A DNA stretch of 64,000 nucleotides, from contig NZ_QFYQ01000001.1 in the NCBI RefSeq assembly GCF_003254475.1, positions 1,364,001-1,428,000 of the forward strand. Direction: 5' to 3'. Positions 23,598 through 30,998 of the stretch are shown here, piece by piece; the stretch's first letter is position 1, and each line of letters starts with the position of its first letter. The position numbers and the translations under genes were made by a program. Origin of the DNA: Phenylobacterium soli (lineage in GTDB: Bacteria > Pseudomonadota > Alphaproteobacteria > Caulobacterales > Caulobacteraceae). Under the pieces are notes generated by a model, which saw only the letters and a list, made by a program, of their open reading frames with translations, had not been told where the DNA came from and searched no databases.

Positions 23598-24695
23598 ATG
23601 GGGCCTCGGAGTTCGGAGGGCGTGCGCGTGCGGGATGGGATCGAGGAGATCGCGGCGGAGCCGGCGCGGCCGAAGCTGACCTATCCGTTCGAGCACGGGC
23701 CGAAGGAGGGCGAGGCGATCGACGTCGCGCCCGGCGTGAAGTGGCTGCGGATGCCGCTGGGCGGCAGCCTCGCCTTCATCAACACCTGGGCCCTAGAGGA
23801 TGGCGACGGCTGGGCGATCGTCGACACCGGCATCGCCGGCTCCAACACCATGCAGGCCTGGCGGGCGGCGTTCAAAGGCGCGCTCGGCGGCAAGCCGGTG
23901 ACGCGGGTGTTCTGCACCCACATGCATCCCGACCACATCGGCATGGCGGGCTGGATCACCCGGCGCTTCGGCTGCCGGCTGTGGATCAGCCGGCTGGAGT
24001 TCCTGATGTGCCGGTCGCTGGCCGCCGACACGGGGCGCGAGGCGCCGCCGGACGCGCTGGAGTTCTACAAGGCCGCCGGCTGGGACGAGGAGGCGCTGGA
24101 GACCTACCGCGCCCGGTTCGGCGGTTTCGGGCGCGGGCTGCACGCCCTGCCGGACAGCTTCCATCGGGTGCGCGACGGGGACGAAGTGCGGATCGGCGCC
24201 CACGTCTGGCAGGTGGTGATCGGCTCGGGCCACTCCCCGGAGCACGTCTGCCTCTACTGCCCGGACCTGAAGCTGATGATCTCGGGCGACCAGGTGCTGC
24301 CGAAGATCTCGTCCAACGTCTCGGTGTTCCCGACCGAGCCGGAGGGCGATCCCCTGACCGAGTGGCTGACCTCGCTGGCGCGGATCAAGGGCCGGGTGCC
24401 AGACGACGTGCTGGTGCTGCCGGCCCACAACGACCCGTTCCGCGGCCTCCACGCGCGGCTCGACCACCTGATCGGCGGCCACGAGCGCGGCCTGACGCGG
24501 CTGAAGGCGATGATCACCGAGCCCAAGCGGGCGGTGGACGTCTTCCACGCGCTGTTCCGGCGCAAGATCGACCACAATCTCCTGGGCCTGGCGACCGGCG
24601 AGAGCCTGGCGCACCTGAACTGTCTGATCTCGCGGGGCGAGGCCGTGCGCACGCGCGACGAGAACGGCGTCGACTGGTACCGGGCGGCGGCCTAA
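23598..24695 (+). CDS. MBL-fold metallo-hydrolase
   Basis: This 365-residue hydrolase has the metallo-beta-lactamase metal motif CTHMHPDHIGMAGW, the GSGHSPEH histidine and the ISGDQVLPKISSN aspartate, completing two metal sites. The late histidine is in LPAHNDPF. The C-terminal quarter (LDHLIGGHERGLTRLKA...) is helical, as in the larger alphaproteobacterial members of the family. ATG 23598 is chosen; an in-frame TTG at 23571 is possible. Substrate unknown, with a thioester or lactone plausible next to a GST. No signal peptide. Confidence 0.85.
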   Translation: MGPRSSEGVRVRDGIEEIAAEPARPKLTYPFEHGPKEGEAIDVAPGVKWLRMPLGGSLAFINTWALEDGDGWAIVDTGIAGSNTMQAWRAAFKGALGGKPVTRVFCTHMHPDHIGMAGWITRRFGCRLWISRLEFLMCRSLAADTGREAPPDALEFYKAAGWDEEALETYRARFGGFGRGLHALPDSFHRVRDGDEVRIGAHVWQVVIGSGHSPEHVCLYCPDLKLMISGDQVLPKISSNVSVFPTEPEGDPLTEWLTSLARIKGRVPDDVLVLPAHNDPFRGLHARLDHLIGGHERGLTRLKAMITEPKRAVDVFHALFRRKIDHNLLGLATGESLAHLNCLISRGEAVRTRDENGVDWYRAAA

Positions 24696-24731
24696 AACCT
24701 TGGCCGTGACAGTTCCTGGACACCATTTCGC

Positions 24732-25211
24732 ATGAGCCTGGTCATCCGTGAGGCCACCGTCGGCGACGCCGGCCTGATCCTGAAGTTCATCCGTGACCTG
24801 GCGCAGTACGAACGCCTGCTGCACGAGGTGGAGGCCACCGAGGGCGACATCGTCCGCGACCTGTTCGGCTCTCGGCCCAAGGTGTTCTGTGACATCGCCG
24901 AGCACGACGGGGAGCCGGTGGGCTTCGCCCTTTGGCTCTACAACTATTCGACCTTCCGCGGCCGCCACGGCATCTGGCTGGAGGATCTGTTCGTCGAGCC
25001 GGACGCCCGGGGCGTCGGGGCGGGCAAGGCGCTGCTCAAGCGGCTGGCCGAGCGCTGCGTGGAGCAGGGGCTGGCGCGGCTGGAGTGGGCGGTGCTGAAC
25101 TGGAACGCGCCCTCGATCGCCTTCTACGACAGCCTCGGCGCCTCGGCGATGAGCGACTGGACGACCCGCCGCCTCACCGGGGAGGCGCTGGAGAGGCTCG
25201 CCTCGGAATGA
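24732..25211 (+). CDS. GNAT N-acetyltransferase (diamine acetyltransferase-like)
   Basis: This 159-residue acetyl-CoA-dependent transferase has the GNAT core with motif A in LEDLFVEPDARGVGAGKALLKRLAERC (the RxxGxG/A pyrophosphate loop) and the C-terminal strand EWAVLNWNAPSIAFYDSLGA. The sequence fits the spermidine/diamine acetyltransferase branch (LAQYERLLHEVEAT near the start). It starts at ATG 24732, 36 bp after the MBL gene, and its stop overlaps the next GNAT gene (ATGA). Substrate inferred, not proven. Confidence 0.9.
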   Translation: MSLVIREATVGDAGLILKFIRDLAQYERLLHEVEATEGDIVRDLFGSRPKVFCDIAEHDGEPVGFALWLYNYSTFRGRHGIWLEDLFVEPDARGVGAGKALLKRLAERCVEQGLARLEWAVLNWNAPSIAFYDSLGASAMSDWTTRRLTGEALERLASE

Positions 25212-25822
25212 GCACCCCGCCCAAGACCGTGCTGCACGCCTCGCAGGCCGAGGCCGAGGCGATCCGCGAGGCGGTCCGCAAGGCCGACGTCTCGGGTCTT
25301 GGGCCGAACCGGGCGCTGGCCGAGATGAAGCATGTGCCGGGCCTGGTGGAACTGCTGTCCGACGAGCGGGTCTCGGGTCCGATCTACGACCTGCCGCGGC
25401 CGATCACGACGGAGAGCGTCACCCGCTGGGTGGCCGAACGCCAGGCCGAGCATCTGGCGGGCGAGGGGCTGCTGGTGCTGACGCTGGACGAGGCGGGCAA
25501 GGTCTCCGGCTATTCGCACATCGCGGTCTGGCCCGAGCGGTCGTCGGCCGAGATCGGCGGGGCGATCCGCGCCGACCTGCAGGGCCGGGGGCAGGGCGGC
25601 TCGGGCATGCGGCAGAGCTTCGCCTGGATCTTCGAGACGCTGGGCGTGCGGCTGATGTGCCTGACCGCGGCGCTGGACAATGTGCGCTCGCAGAAGGGCA
25701 TCGACGCGGCCGGCTTCCGCCGGATGGGCGAGCGCGAGGTGGTGCGCCCGGACGGAACCACGCGCAATTCGGTCTATTGGGAGCTGACCCGCGAGGAGTG
25801 GGAGAAGCTGCACCGGCTCTGA
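25208..25822 (+). CDS. GNAT family N-acetyltransferase
   Basis: A 204-residue protein with a GNAT fold: the acetyl-CoA loop lies near IRADLQGRGQGGSGMRQSF (RGxGxG-like), followed by LTAALDNVRSQKGIDAAGFRRMG, the typical asparagine-containing strand and helix. The N-terminal part (AEMKHVPGLVELLSDERVSGPIYDLPRPI) matches alphaproteobacterial RimJ/RimL-related acetyltransferases that modify proteins or small amines. ATG 25208 overlaps the previous stop by 4 bp, so two different acetyltransferases are translated from one message. Confidence 0.85.
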   Translation: MSTPPKTVLHASQAEAEAIREAVRKADVSGLGPNRALAEMKHVPGLVELLSDERVSGPIYDLPRPITTESVTRWVAERQAEHLAGEGLLVLTLDEAGKVSGYSHIAVWPERSSAEIGGAIRADLQGRGQGGSGMRQSFAWIFETLGVRLMCLTAALDNVRSQKGIDAAGFRRMGEREVVRPDGTTRNSVYWELTREEWEKLHRL

Positions 25823-25850
25823 GCCGCGTGCCGGAAGCGAGGACTTCGAC

Positions 25851-26276
25851 GTGAGCACGAGGCGTGCATCGACGGCCCTGGACCATGGCGGTGGCGGCCT
25901 GCAACTGGTGATGACCGCAGGCCCGGCCGGGTTCGTCGCAGACCAGCCGGCGCCGGCGGGCCTGGACCTCGGGCCGACGCCGCACGAGATCGTCGCCGCC
26001 GGCCTGGCGGCCTGCACGGCCCAGACGCTCCGGCTCTACGCGGCGCGCAAGGGCTGGGCGCTCGGCCGGGTGGAGGTGAGCGTCACCTCGAGCACCGACG
26101 CGGCGGCTGATCCGCCGGAGCATTTCGAACGGACCATCTCGCTGGACGGCGAACTGGACGAGGCGCAGCGCGCCCGCCTGCTGCAGATCGCCGAGGCCTG
26201 TCCGATCCACAAGCTCCTGACCCGCGGGGCCAGCGTCGGCACGACGTTGACCGGGCCGCCGCTGCCGGCGGCCTGA
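25851..26276 (+). CDS. OsmC/Ohr family protein
   Basis: A 141-residue protein of the OsmC fold, whose members reduce organic hydroperoxides. Both family cysteines are visible, in LAACTAQTL and EACPIHKLL, and the start LDLGPTPHEIVAAGL is the conserved helix pair. The start is GTG 25851. It follows the second GNAT gene by 28 bp. The most likely role is peroxide detoxification, though many OsmC proteins of this size lack a proven substrate. Confidence 0.88.
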   Translation: MSTRRASTALDHGGGGLQLVMTAGPAGFVADQPAPAGLDLGPTPHEIVAAGLAACTAQTLRLYAARKGWALGRVEVSVTSSTDAAADPPEHFERTISLDGELDEAQRARLLQIAEACPIHKLLTRGASVGTTLTGPPLPAA

Positions 26277-26308
26277 GCGCAGGCGCCGGGAACGCAGATG
26301 TTCGGGAA

Positions 26309-26324
26309 CCGGATTGCGATCCGG
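26309..26324 (+). terminator. Hairpin after the OsmC gene
   Basis: CCGGAT (26309-26314) pairs with ATCCGG (26319-26324) around TGCG. A wider, imperfect pairing of CGGGAACC (26303-26310) with GGGTTCCG (26338-26345) encloses it. It lies about 30 bp after the osmC-family stop, and the AT-rich run that follows could serve as both a poor T-tract and the next promoter. Confidence 0.45.
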
Positions 26325-26345
26325 CAGAGTTTCGCCCGGGTTCCG

Positions 26346-26440
26346 ACAATAAAAAGACTACGGCAAAGCTGTAATCGCTGATTTTATACAATAACAGCGG
26401 TCAAGCTGCCCGTTTTCCGCCACGATTTGAAGTGTAAGCA
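26346..26440 (+). promoter_or_regulatory. AT-rich promoter region upstream of the GH16 gene
   Basis: From about 26346 to 26440 the base composition drops sharply from that of the surrounding genome, with an ATAAAAAG run and a TTTTATACAATAA stretch that contains a plausible -10 (TATACAAT). A clear -35 partner is not certain. The region separates the osmC-family gene from the GH16 gene and could be its promoter. Confidence 0.45.
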
Positions 26441-26521
26441 ACCGACCGCGCCCGGCGGCGGGTGGGCGCGATTCAAGCAATCCGCGACGCTTTACACTCC
26501 TCGAGTCGATGGGGCCCGACG

Positions 26522-28816
26522 GTGACGATTGATCCGAACAATCTGAATGCTACGGCGAAGCTTACCTTCAGTGACGAATTCAACAGCCTCAGCCTATGGA
26601 ATGGCTATGGAGGCACGTGGAGAACCAGCCCGGGCTATCTGGGTTCCAACGGCTCGTCGCTGCCCTCGAACGGGGAGCTGGAGTGGTACATCAACTCCAA
26701 CTACGGGCCGACGTCCGGGGTGCGCCCCTGGACCGTGAATAACGGCGTCCTGACGATCACCGCCCAGCAGACCGATCCGTCGATCCGCGGCTACCTCGGC
26801 TACAACGAGCCCGGCCTGCCGGCGATGGGCTCTTACAACTACACCTCCGGCTTCATGACGACGGCCTCGTCGTTCCAGCAGACCTACGGCTACTTCGAGA
26901 TCTCGGCGAAGATCCCCGCCGGCCAGGGGCTGTGGCCGGCCTTCTGGCTGATGCCGACCGACGGCTCGACCTTGCCGGAGCTGGACGTGATGGAGGTGCT
27001 CGGCCAGACGCCGACGACCCTCGTCATGTCGGTGCACACCCAGGCGGCCGGCTATCCGCAACTGTTCTCGCAGTGGGCGACCGGCCTGCCCGACCTGTCG
27101 CAGTCGTTCCACCGGTTCGGCGTCGATTGGGAGCCCGACAAGATCACCTACTATCTGGACGGCAAGCCGCTCTACCAGCTGGCCACCCCGGCCGACCTCA
27201 ACAAGCCGATGTACATGATCGCCAACCTGGCGGTCGGCGGGAACTGGCCCGGCAGCCCGGACTGGTCGACGCATTTCCCGGCCCAGTTCCAGATCGACTA
27301 CATCCGCGCCTACAGCGACCTGGGCGGCGCAGCGCCTGCGCCGACTCCGGCGGCCCCGACGCCCGCGCCGGCCGTGGATACCGCGGTGAGCGGCTCGGGG
27401 ACCATCGTCGCCGCGGCGGGCTATGGCCAGACGCTGTCCGGCGGATCGGGCGCCGACGTCTTCGTCTTCAGGAGCCAGCCCTGGACGCCGGCGACGATCA
27501 CCAACTTCCAGCTCGGCGTCGACCGGCTGGACGTCTCGGCCCTGGAGGGCGGCTACAGCGGCTCGAACCCCGTGGGCGACGGCTATGTGCGCCTGCTGGA
27601 CGACGGGGCCGGCGGGACCAAGGTGCTGGTCACCAGCAACCCCGGCGCGTGGCCGAGCTACGTGGTCGACGTGAAGGGCGTGTCGCTCTCGGCGGCCAGC
27701 GCCGGCGGCCTGTTCGGCGTGGCCCAGAGCCCGGCGCCGGCGCCGTCGTCGGGCGCGGGCGGCGCGGTGGTCGTCGCCGGCGGCTACGGCCAGTCGCTCA
27801 GCGCCACGGGCGGCGCGGACACCTTCGTCTTCAAGAGCCTGCCGTGGACGCCGGCCTCGATCAGCAACTTCCAGGTGGGCGTCGACCGGCTGGACTTCTC
27901 CGCGCTCTATCCGAACTACGCCGGCTCCAACCCCATCGCCGACGGCTACGTCCAGCTGCTGGACGACGGGGCGGGCGGCGCCAAGGTGCTCGTGACCCCG
28001 GCGCCGGGCGGCGTCTGGCCGACCTATGTGGTCGACCTGAAGGGCGTCTCGGTGGCGGCGGCGAGCGGCCTGTTCGGCGGGGCGGGAAGCTCAGGCGCGC
28101 CGGCGGCCGCGGCCGGGACGATCATGGCGCCGGAGGGCTATGGGCCCTCGCTCGCCGGGACGGCGGGCGCCGACACCTTCGTCTTCAAGAGCCTGCCCTG
28201 GACGCCGGGTTCGATCGGCAACTTCCAGCCGGGCGTCGACCACCTCGACCTGTCGGCCCTTTGGCCCGGCTACACCGGCTCGAATCCGATCGCCGACGGC
28301 CATGTCCAGCTGGCCGACGACGGCGCCGGCGGGACCGAGGTGCTGGTCTCCCCGAACCCAGGCAGCGGCTGGCCGACCTATGTGGTTGATCTCAAGGGCG
28401 TGTCGGTGGCGACGGCCAACAGCGCCGGCCTGTTCACGAGCGGTGCGGGCGCGGGCGGATCGACGGCCCCGGGGGCGCAGCTGGTCGCCAACGCGGCCGG
28501 CGGGACCCTGGCCGGGACCTCCGGCGCGGATCATTTCGTCTTCCCCGCCGAGCCGTGGACCCCGGTGCACGTGACCGGCTTCACCCCGGGCGTCGACGTG
28601 ATCGACCTGAAGGCGCTGTTCGCAGCGGCCGGCTACTGGGGCTCGGACCCGTTCGCCGACCACTACCTGACCCTGCAGGACGACGGCGCCGGCGGCACGC
28701 GGGTGCTGTTCGACCCGGACGGCCTGGGCGGCGGCCACCTGTGGCCCGACTACATCGCCAACCTCGACCACACCGCGGTGAGCAGCCTGCACAGCTCGGA
28801 CTTACTCTGGCGGTGA
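26522..28816 (+). CDS. Secreted GH16 endoglucanase-like glycosidase with four C-terminal repeats
   Basis: This 764-residue protein has a GH16 beta-glucanase domain (residues about 5-265) with the catalytic ELDVMEV motif (E153, D155 and E158), so it should cut beta-1,3/1,4-glucans. A Pro/Ala linker follows, then four repeats of about 117-122 residues starting near residues 294, 416, 533 and 653. Each has the pattern GADxFVFxxxPWTPxxIxNFQxGVDRLDxSAL and ends in a type-I-secretion-like YVVDLKGVS segment. Such repeats usually mark type I exported proteins, and there is no N-terminal signal peptide. The start is GTG 26522; GTG 26462 is also in frame. Confidence 0.85.
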   Translation: MTIDPNNLNATAKLTFSDEFNSLSLWNGYGGTWRTSPGYLGSNGSSLPSNGELEWYINSNYGPTSGVRPWTVNNGVLTITAQQTDPSIRGYLGYNEPGLPAMGSYNYTSGFMTTASSFQQTYGYFEISAKIPAGQGLWPAFWLMPTDGSTLPELDVMEVLGQTPTTLVMSVHTQAAGYPQLFSQWATGLPDLSQSFHRFGVDWEPDKITYYLDGKPLYQLATPADLNKPMYMIANLAVGGNWPGSPDWSTHFPAQFQIDYIRAYSDLGGAAPAPTPAAPTPAPAVDTAVSGSGTIVAAAGYGQTLSGGSGADVFVFRSQPWTPATITNFQLGVDRLDVSALEGGYSGSNPVGDGYVRLLDDGAGGTKVLVTSNPGAWPSYVVDVKGVSLSAASAGGLFGVAQSPAPAPSSGAGGAVVVAGGYGQSLSATGGADTFVFKSLPWTPASISNFQVGVDRLDFSALYPNYAGSNPIADGYVQLLDDGAGGAKVLVTPAPGGVWPTYVVDLKGVSVAAASGLFGGAGSSGAPAAAAGTIMAPEGYGPSLAGTAGADTFVFKSLPWTPGSIGNFQPGVDHLDLSALWPGYTGSNPIADGHVQLADDGAGGTEVLVSPNPGSGWPTYVVDLKGVSVATANSAGLFTSGAGAGGSTAPGAQLVANAAGGTLAGTSGADHFVFPAEPWTPVHVTGFTPGVDVIDLKALFAAAGYWGSDPFADHYLTLQDDGAGGTRVLFDPDGLGGGHLWPDYIANLDHTAVSSLHSSDLLWR

Positions 28817-28835
28817 GGCCGGGCCGGGCTGCGGC

Positions 28836-29243
28836 CTACTGCGGGCCGAACACCGCGGCGACGAAGTTGTCGTAGCTCTTCAGCACCTCGGGATCGTCCT
28901 TGGCGATCTGGACCACCTGGCCGGGGATCAGCTTCAGGTGATCGACCATGCCCTCCGGCGACATGCGCCGGGAGACCGCGAAGTCGCGGAACAGGGCGTA
29001 GGACTTCTCGGTGAAGGCGGCCTGGTCGACGTGCGCCGGGCCGCCGGCGAAGGCCTGGACCGTCAGGTCGTAGAAGGCGTGCATGTGCGGGTCGGCGATC
29101 CAGCTCTGCTGCTCGCCCTGGATGTTCATGGCGGCGGGCTCGGGCGCGTCCTGCCGGTGGGAGTCCGGATGGGCGGCGACGGCGGCGTTGGCGACGGCCA
29201 GGGCGCCGGCCAGGCCGATGATCAGGGGATGGATGCGGGACAT
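28836..29243 (-). CDS. Secreted hypothetical protein
   Basis: A 135-residue exported protein: signal peptide MSRIHPLIIGLAGALAVANAAVA, then a mainly helical domain with a central HAFYDLTVQAFAGGP segment and a late region EKSYALFRDFAVSRRMSPEGMVDHLKLIPG. I do not recognise a domain; it looks like a small periplasmic binding or stress protein. It converges on the GH16 gene with 19 bp between stops and lies divergently from the membrane-protein/XRE pair. ATG 29243 has AGGAGAT upstream. Confidence 0.7.
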   Translation of the reverse strand: MSRIHPLIIGLAGALAVANAAVAAHPDSHRQDAPEPAAMNIQGEQQSWIADPHMHAFYDLTVQAFAGGPAHVDQAAFTEKSYALFRDFAVSRRMSPEGMVDHLKLIPGQVVQIAKDDPEVLKSYDNFVAAVFGPQ

Positions 29244-29294
29244 GGGATCTCCTCGCCGGAGGCGGTTGTGGGCCGCCGGCCGGGCTGGTATCGA

Positions 29295-29340
29295 GTGACA
29301 AGAAAGGCAGACATGATGTTAGATATCTTTTACATCATGT
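29295..29340 (+). promoter_or_regulatory. Palindromic operator in the membrane-protein/XRE promoter
   Basis: ACATGATGT (29311-29319) is mirrored by ACATCATGT (29332-29340), a perfect 9-bp inverted repeat with a 12-bp spacer. A GTGACA (29295-29300) lies about 19 bp upstream of a -10-like TAGATA (29320-29325), so the left arm falls inside the promoter spacer. The site is just upstream of the membrane-protein gene, whose partner is an XRE regulator, which makes autoregulation likely. A short ACATG-containing stretch follows at 29343-29350. Confidence 0.7.
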
Positions 29341-29367
29341 CCAGCATGTTTGTCATTGGAGCCGCCG

Positions 29368-29784
29368 ATGTCGTTCCGTGAGAAGGCCGCCTGGATCGCG
29401 CTCGCCTCGGCGGTGCTGTGCTTCGGGAGCTATTTCGGGCTGCTGCTCGCGGGCGTCGTACCGGCGCGCGGGCCGGCGGCTCTGGAGCTGCTGGCGGTCT
29501 GCGCCGCCGCCTTCGTGGCGCTGCAGGCGGGCCTCACCCTGGTCGCGGCGCGGACCACGCCGAAGGACGGCCGCTCGGCCTTCGACGAGCGCGAGATGCT
29601 GATCCAGTCGCGCTCGCACACGGTGGGCTACTATGTCCTGAGCGCCCTGGTGCTGCTGCTGGCCGTGCCCGGCCACTTCGGACATCCGGTCGCCGACCTG
29701 CTGAACTTCGCGCTGATGGACGTGGTGGTGGCCGGGATCGCGGTGGCGGTGGCCCAGATCGTCATGCTGCGGCGGGGCATGTGA
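29368..29784 (+). CDS. Small integral membrane protein paired with an XRE regulator
   Basis: A 138-residue protein with about four transmembrane segments (AAWIALASAVLCFGSYFGLLLA, LELLAVCAAAFVALQAGLTLV, VGYYVLSALVLLLAV, MDVVVAGIAVAVAQIVML). A cytoplasmic loop between the second and third segments contains the short charged motif FDEREMLIQSRSH. That motif is typical of the DUF2178-like membrane proteins that are almost always followed by a small XRE-type gene. ATG 29368 has TTGGAG upstream. Start and stop place the XRE gene 1 bp downstream. Confidence 0.75.
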   Translation: MSFREKAAWIALASAVLCFGSYFGLLLAGVVPARGPAALELLAVCAAAFVALQAGLTLVAARTTPKDGRSAFDEREMLIQSRSHTVGYYVLSALVLLLAVPGHFGHPVADLLNFALMDVVVAGIAVAVAQIVMLRRGM

Positions 29785-29785
29785 G

Positions 29786-30022
29786 GTGGCGCGCGAGGAG
29801 CGGGCCCTGCCCATCGCCAACCAGATCCGCCGTCTGCGCTTCGAGCACGGCGAGATGACCCAAGGCCAGCTGGCGGAGAAGATCGGCATGACCCGCCAGA
29901 CCGTGGCGGCCATCGAGGCCGGCAAGTACTCGCCCTCGCTCGAGGCGGCCTTCCGCATCGCCGCCGTATTCGGCGTGCGGCTCGAGGAGGTGTTCCAGTG
30001 GGTAGGTGATGCTCCCCCCTGA
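29786..30022 (+). CDS. XRE/Cro-CI family transcriptional regulator (short)
   Basis: This 78-residue protein is a bare helix-turn-helix: the HTH spans MTQGQLAEKIGMTRQTVAAIEAGKYSPSL, with the typical FRIAAVFGVRLEEVFQW tail. It probably binds the palindrome upstream of the preceding membrane-protein gene. The start is GTG 29786, 1 bp after that gene ends. The last residues (GDAPP) are encoded by the left arm of a terminator hairpin and its stop lies in the loop. Confidence 0.88.
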   Translation: MAREERALPIANQIRRLRFEHGEMTQGQLAEKIGMTRQTVAAIEAGKYSPSLEAAFRIAAVFGVRLEEVFQWVGDAPP

Positions 30023-30033
30023 GGGGGAGCATC
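30008..30033 (+). terminator. Terminator hairpin spanning the XRE stop codon
   Basis: GATGCTCCCCC (30008-30018) pairs with GGGGGAGCATC (30023-30033) around a CTGA loop, a perfect 11-bp stem. The left arm encodes the last residues of the XRE protein. It lies 4 bp before the stop of the convergent SDR gene and could serve both. Confidence 0.7.
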
Positions 30034-30037
30034 GGAC

Positions 30038-30967
30038 TTACGCCGGCTGCTTCTGGGCCGGGGCGGCGGGGGCCGCGCGGCCGAGGTCGAAGAACTTCGG
30101 CGCCATCTTCGGCACGGCTTCCTTGAGGATCGACTCCACCGTCCAGCTCTCGCCTTCCGGCTTGGCGCAGGTCTCGATCGGCCGCGGCTGGGAGTAGAGG
30201 ATGATCTGCTCGCCGGAGACGCCGAAGATCTGGCCGGAGACGCTCTTGGCCGCGTCGGAGACCATGGCCACGGAGAAGCGCGCCGGCTGGTCGGGACGGA
30301 TCTTCTCGGCCATCACCTGGCGGCGCGCGGCCTGGGCCTCGTCCTTGATCGGCACCGACTGGGTCATGCGCGTCCAGGCGACCGGGGCGATGCAGTTGGA
30401 GCGGACGTTGTTGCGCGCGCCCTCCATGGCGATGATCCGCGACAGGCCGGCGATGCCCATCTTGGCCGCGCCGTAGTTGGCCTGGCCGACGTTCCCGAAC
30501 AGGCCCGAGGTGGAGGTGAACAGCATGTAGGCGCCGTCCTGCTGCTCGCGGAACAGCTCGATGGTGGCGCGGCAGACGTTGAACGAGCCGCGCATGTGGA
30601 CCTCGATCACCCGGTCCCAGTCGTCCTCGCTCATCTTGTGGAACATCACATCGCGCAGGATGCCGGCCGGGTTGATCACCGCGTGCAGGCCGCCGAACAC
30701 ATCGCGGGCCTGCTCGACCATGCCCTGGACGGACCGGTAGTTGGTGACGCTCTCCGAGTTGGAGACCGCCTCGCCGCCACGGGCGCGGATCTCCTGCGCC
30801 ACGGCTTCGGCGGGACCGGCGGAGCCTTCGTCCTCGCCCTTCAGTCCGCCGCCCAGGTCGTTGACCACGACCTTCGCGCCCTCGGCCGCCGCGATCAGGG
30901 CGCAGTCGCGCCCGATGCCGTTGCCGCCGCCTGTAACCAGGACAACCTTACCATCCAAAACGCCCAT
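30038..30967 (-). CDS. SDR family oxidoreductase (multifunctional-enzyme-type)
   Basis: A 309-residue short-chain dehydrogenase with the glycine-rich loop VLVTGGGNGIGRDCA, the NDLGGGLKGEDE stretch characteristic of the bifunctional-enzyme type 4 branch, a serine in LFTSTSGLFG and a YGAAK active site (Tyr-x3-Lys). These enzymes reduce or oxidise 3-hydroxyacyl-CoA or steroids. The C-terminal 60 residues extend the usual SDR length (QIILYSQPRPIETCAKPEGESW). Following the MFS gene on the same strand; ATG 30967 has GGGAGAT. Confidence 0.85.
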   Translation of the reverse strand: MGVLDGKVVLVTGGGNGIGRDCALIAAAEGAKVVVNDLGGGLKGEDEGSAGPAEAVAQEIRARGGEAVSNSESVTNYRSVQGMVEQARDVFGGLHAVINPAGILRDVMFHKMSEDDWDRVIEVHMRGSFNVCRATIELFREQQDGAYMLFTSTSGLFGNVGQANYGAAKMGIAGLSRIIAMEGARNNVRSNCIAPVAWTRMTQSVPIKDEAQAARRQVMAEKIRPDQPARFSVAMVSDAAKSVSGQIFGVSGEQIILYSQPRPIETCAKPEGESWTVESILKEAVPKMAPKFFDLGRAAPAAPAQKQPA

Positions 30968-30998
30968 CGGCTTATCTCCCAAATGAATGGGAGGGAGG

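Noticed and set aside
26462-26521. GTG 26462 as the GH16 start
   Set aside because: In frame, but it adds 20 residues with no signal peptide; GTG 26522 begins at the usual domain edge. Not excluded.
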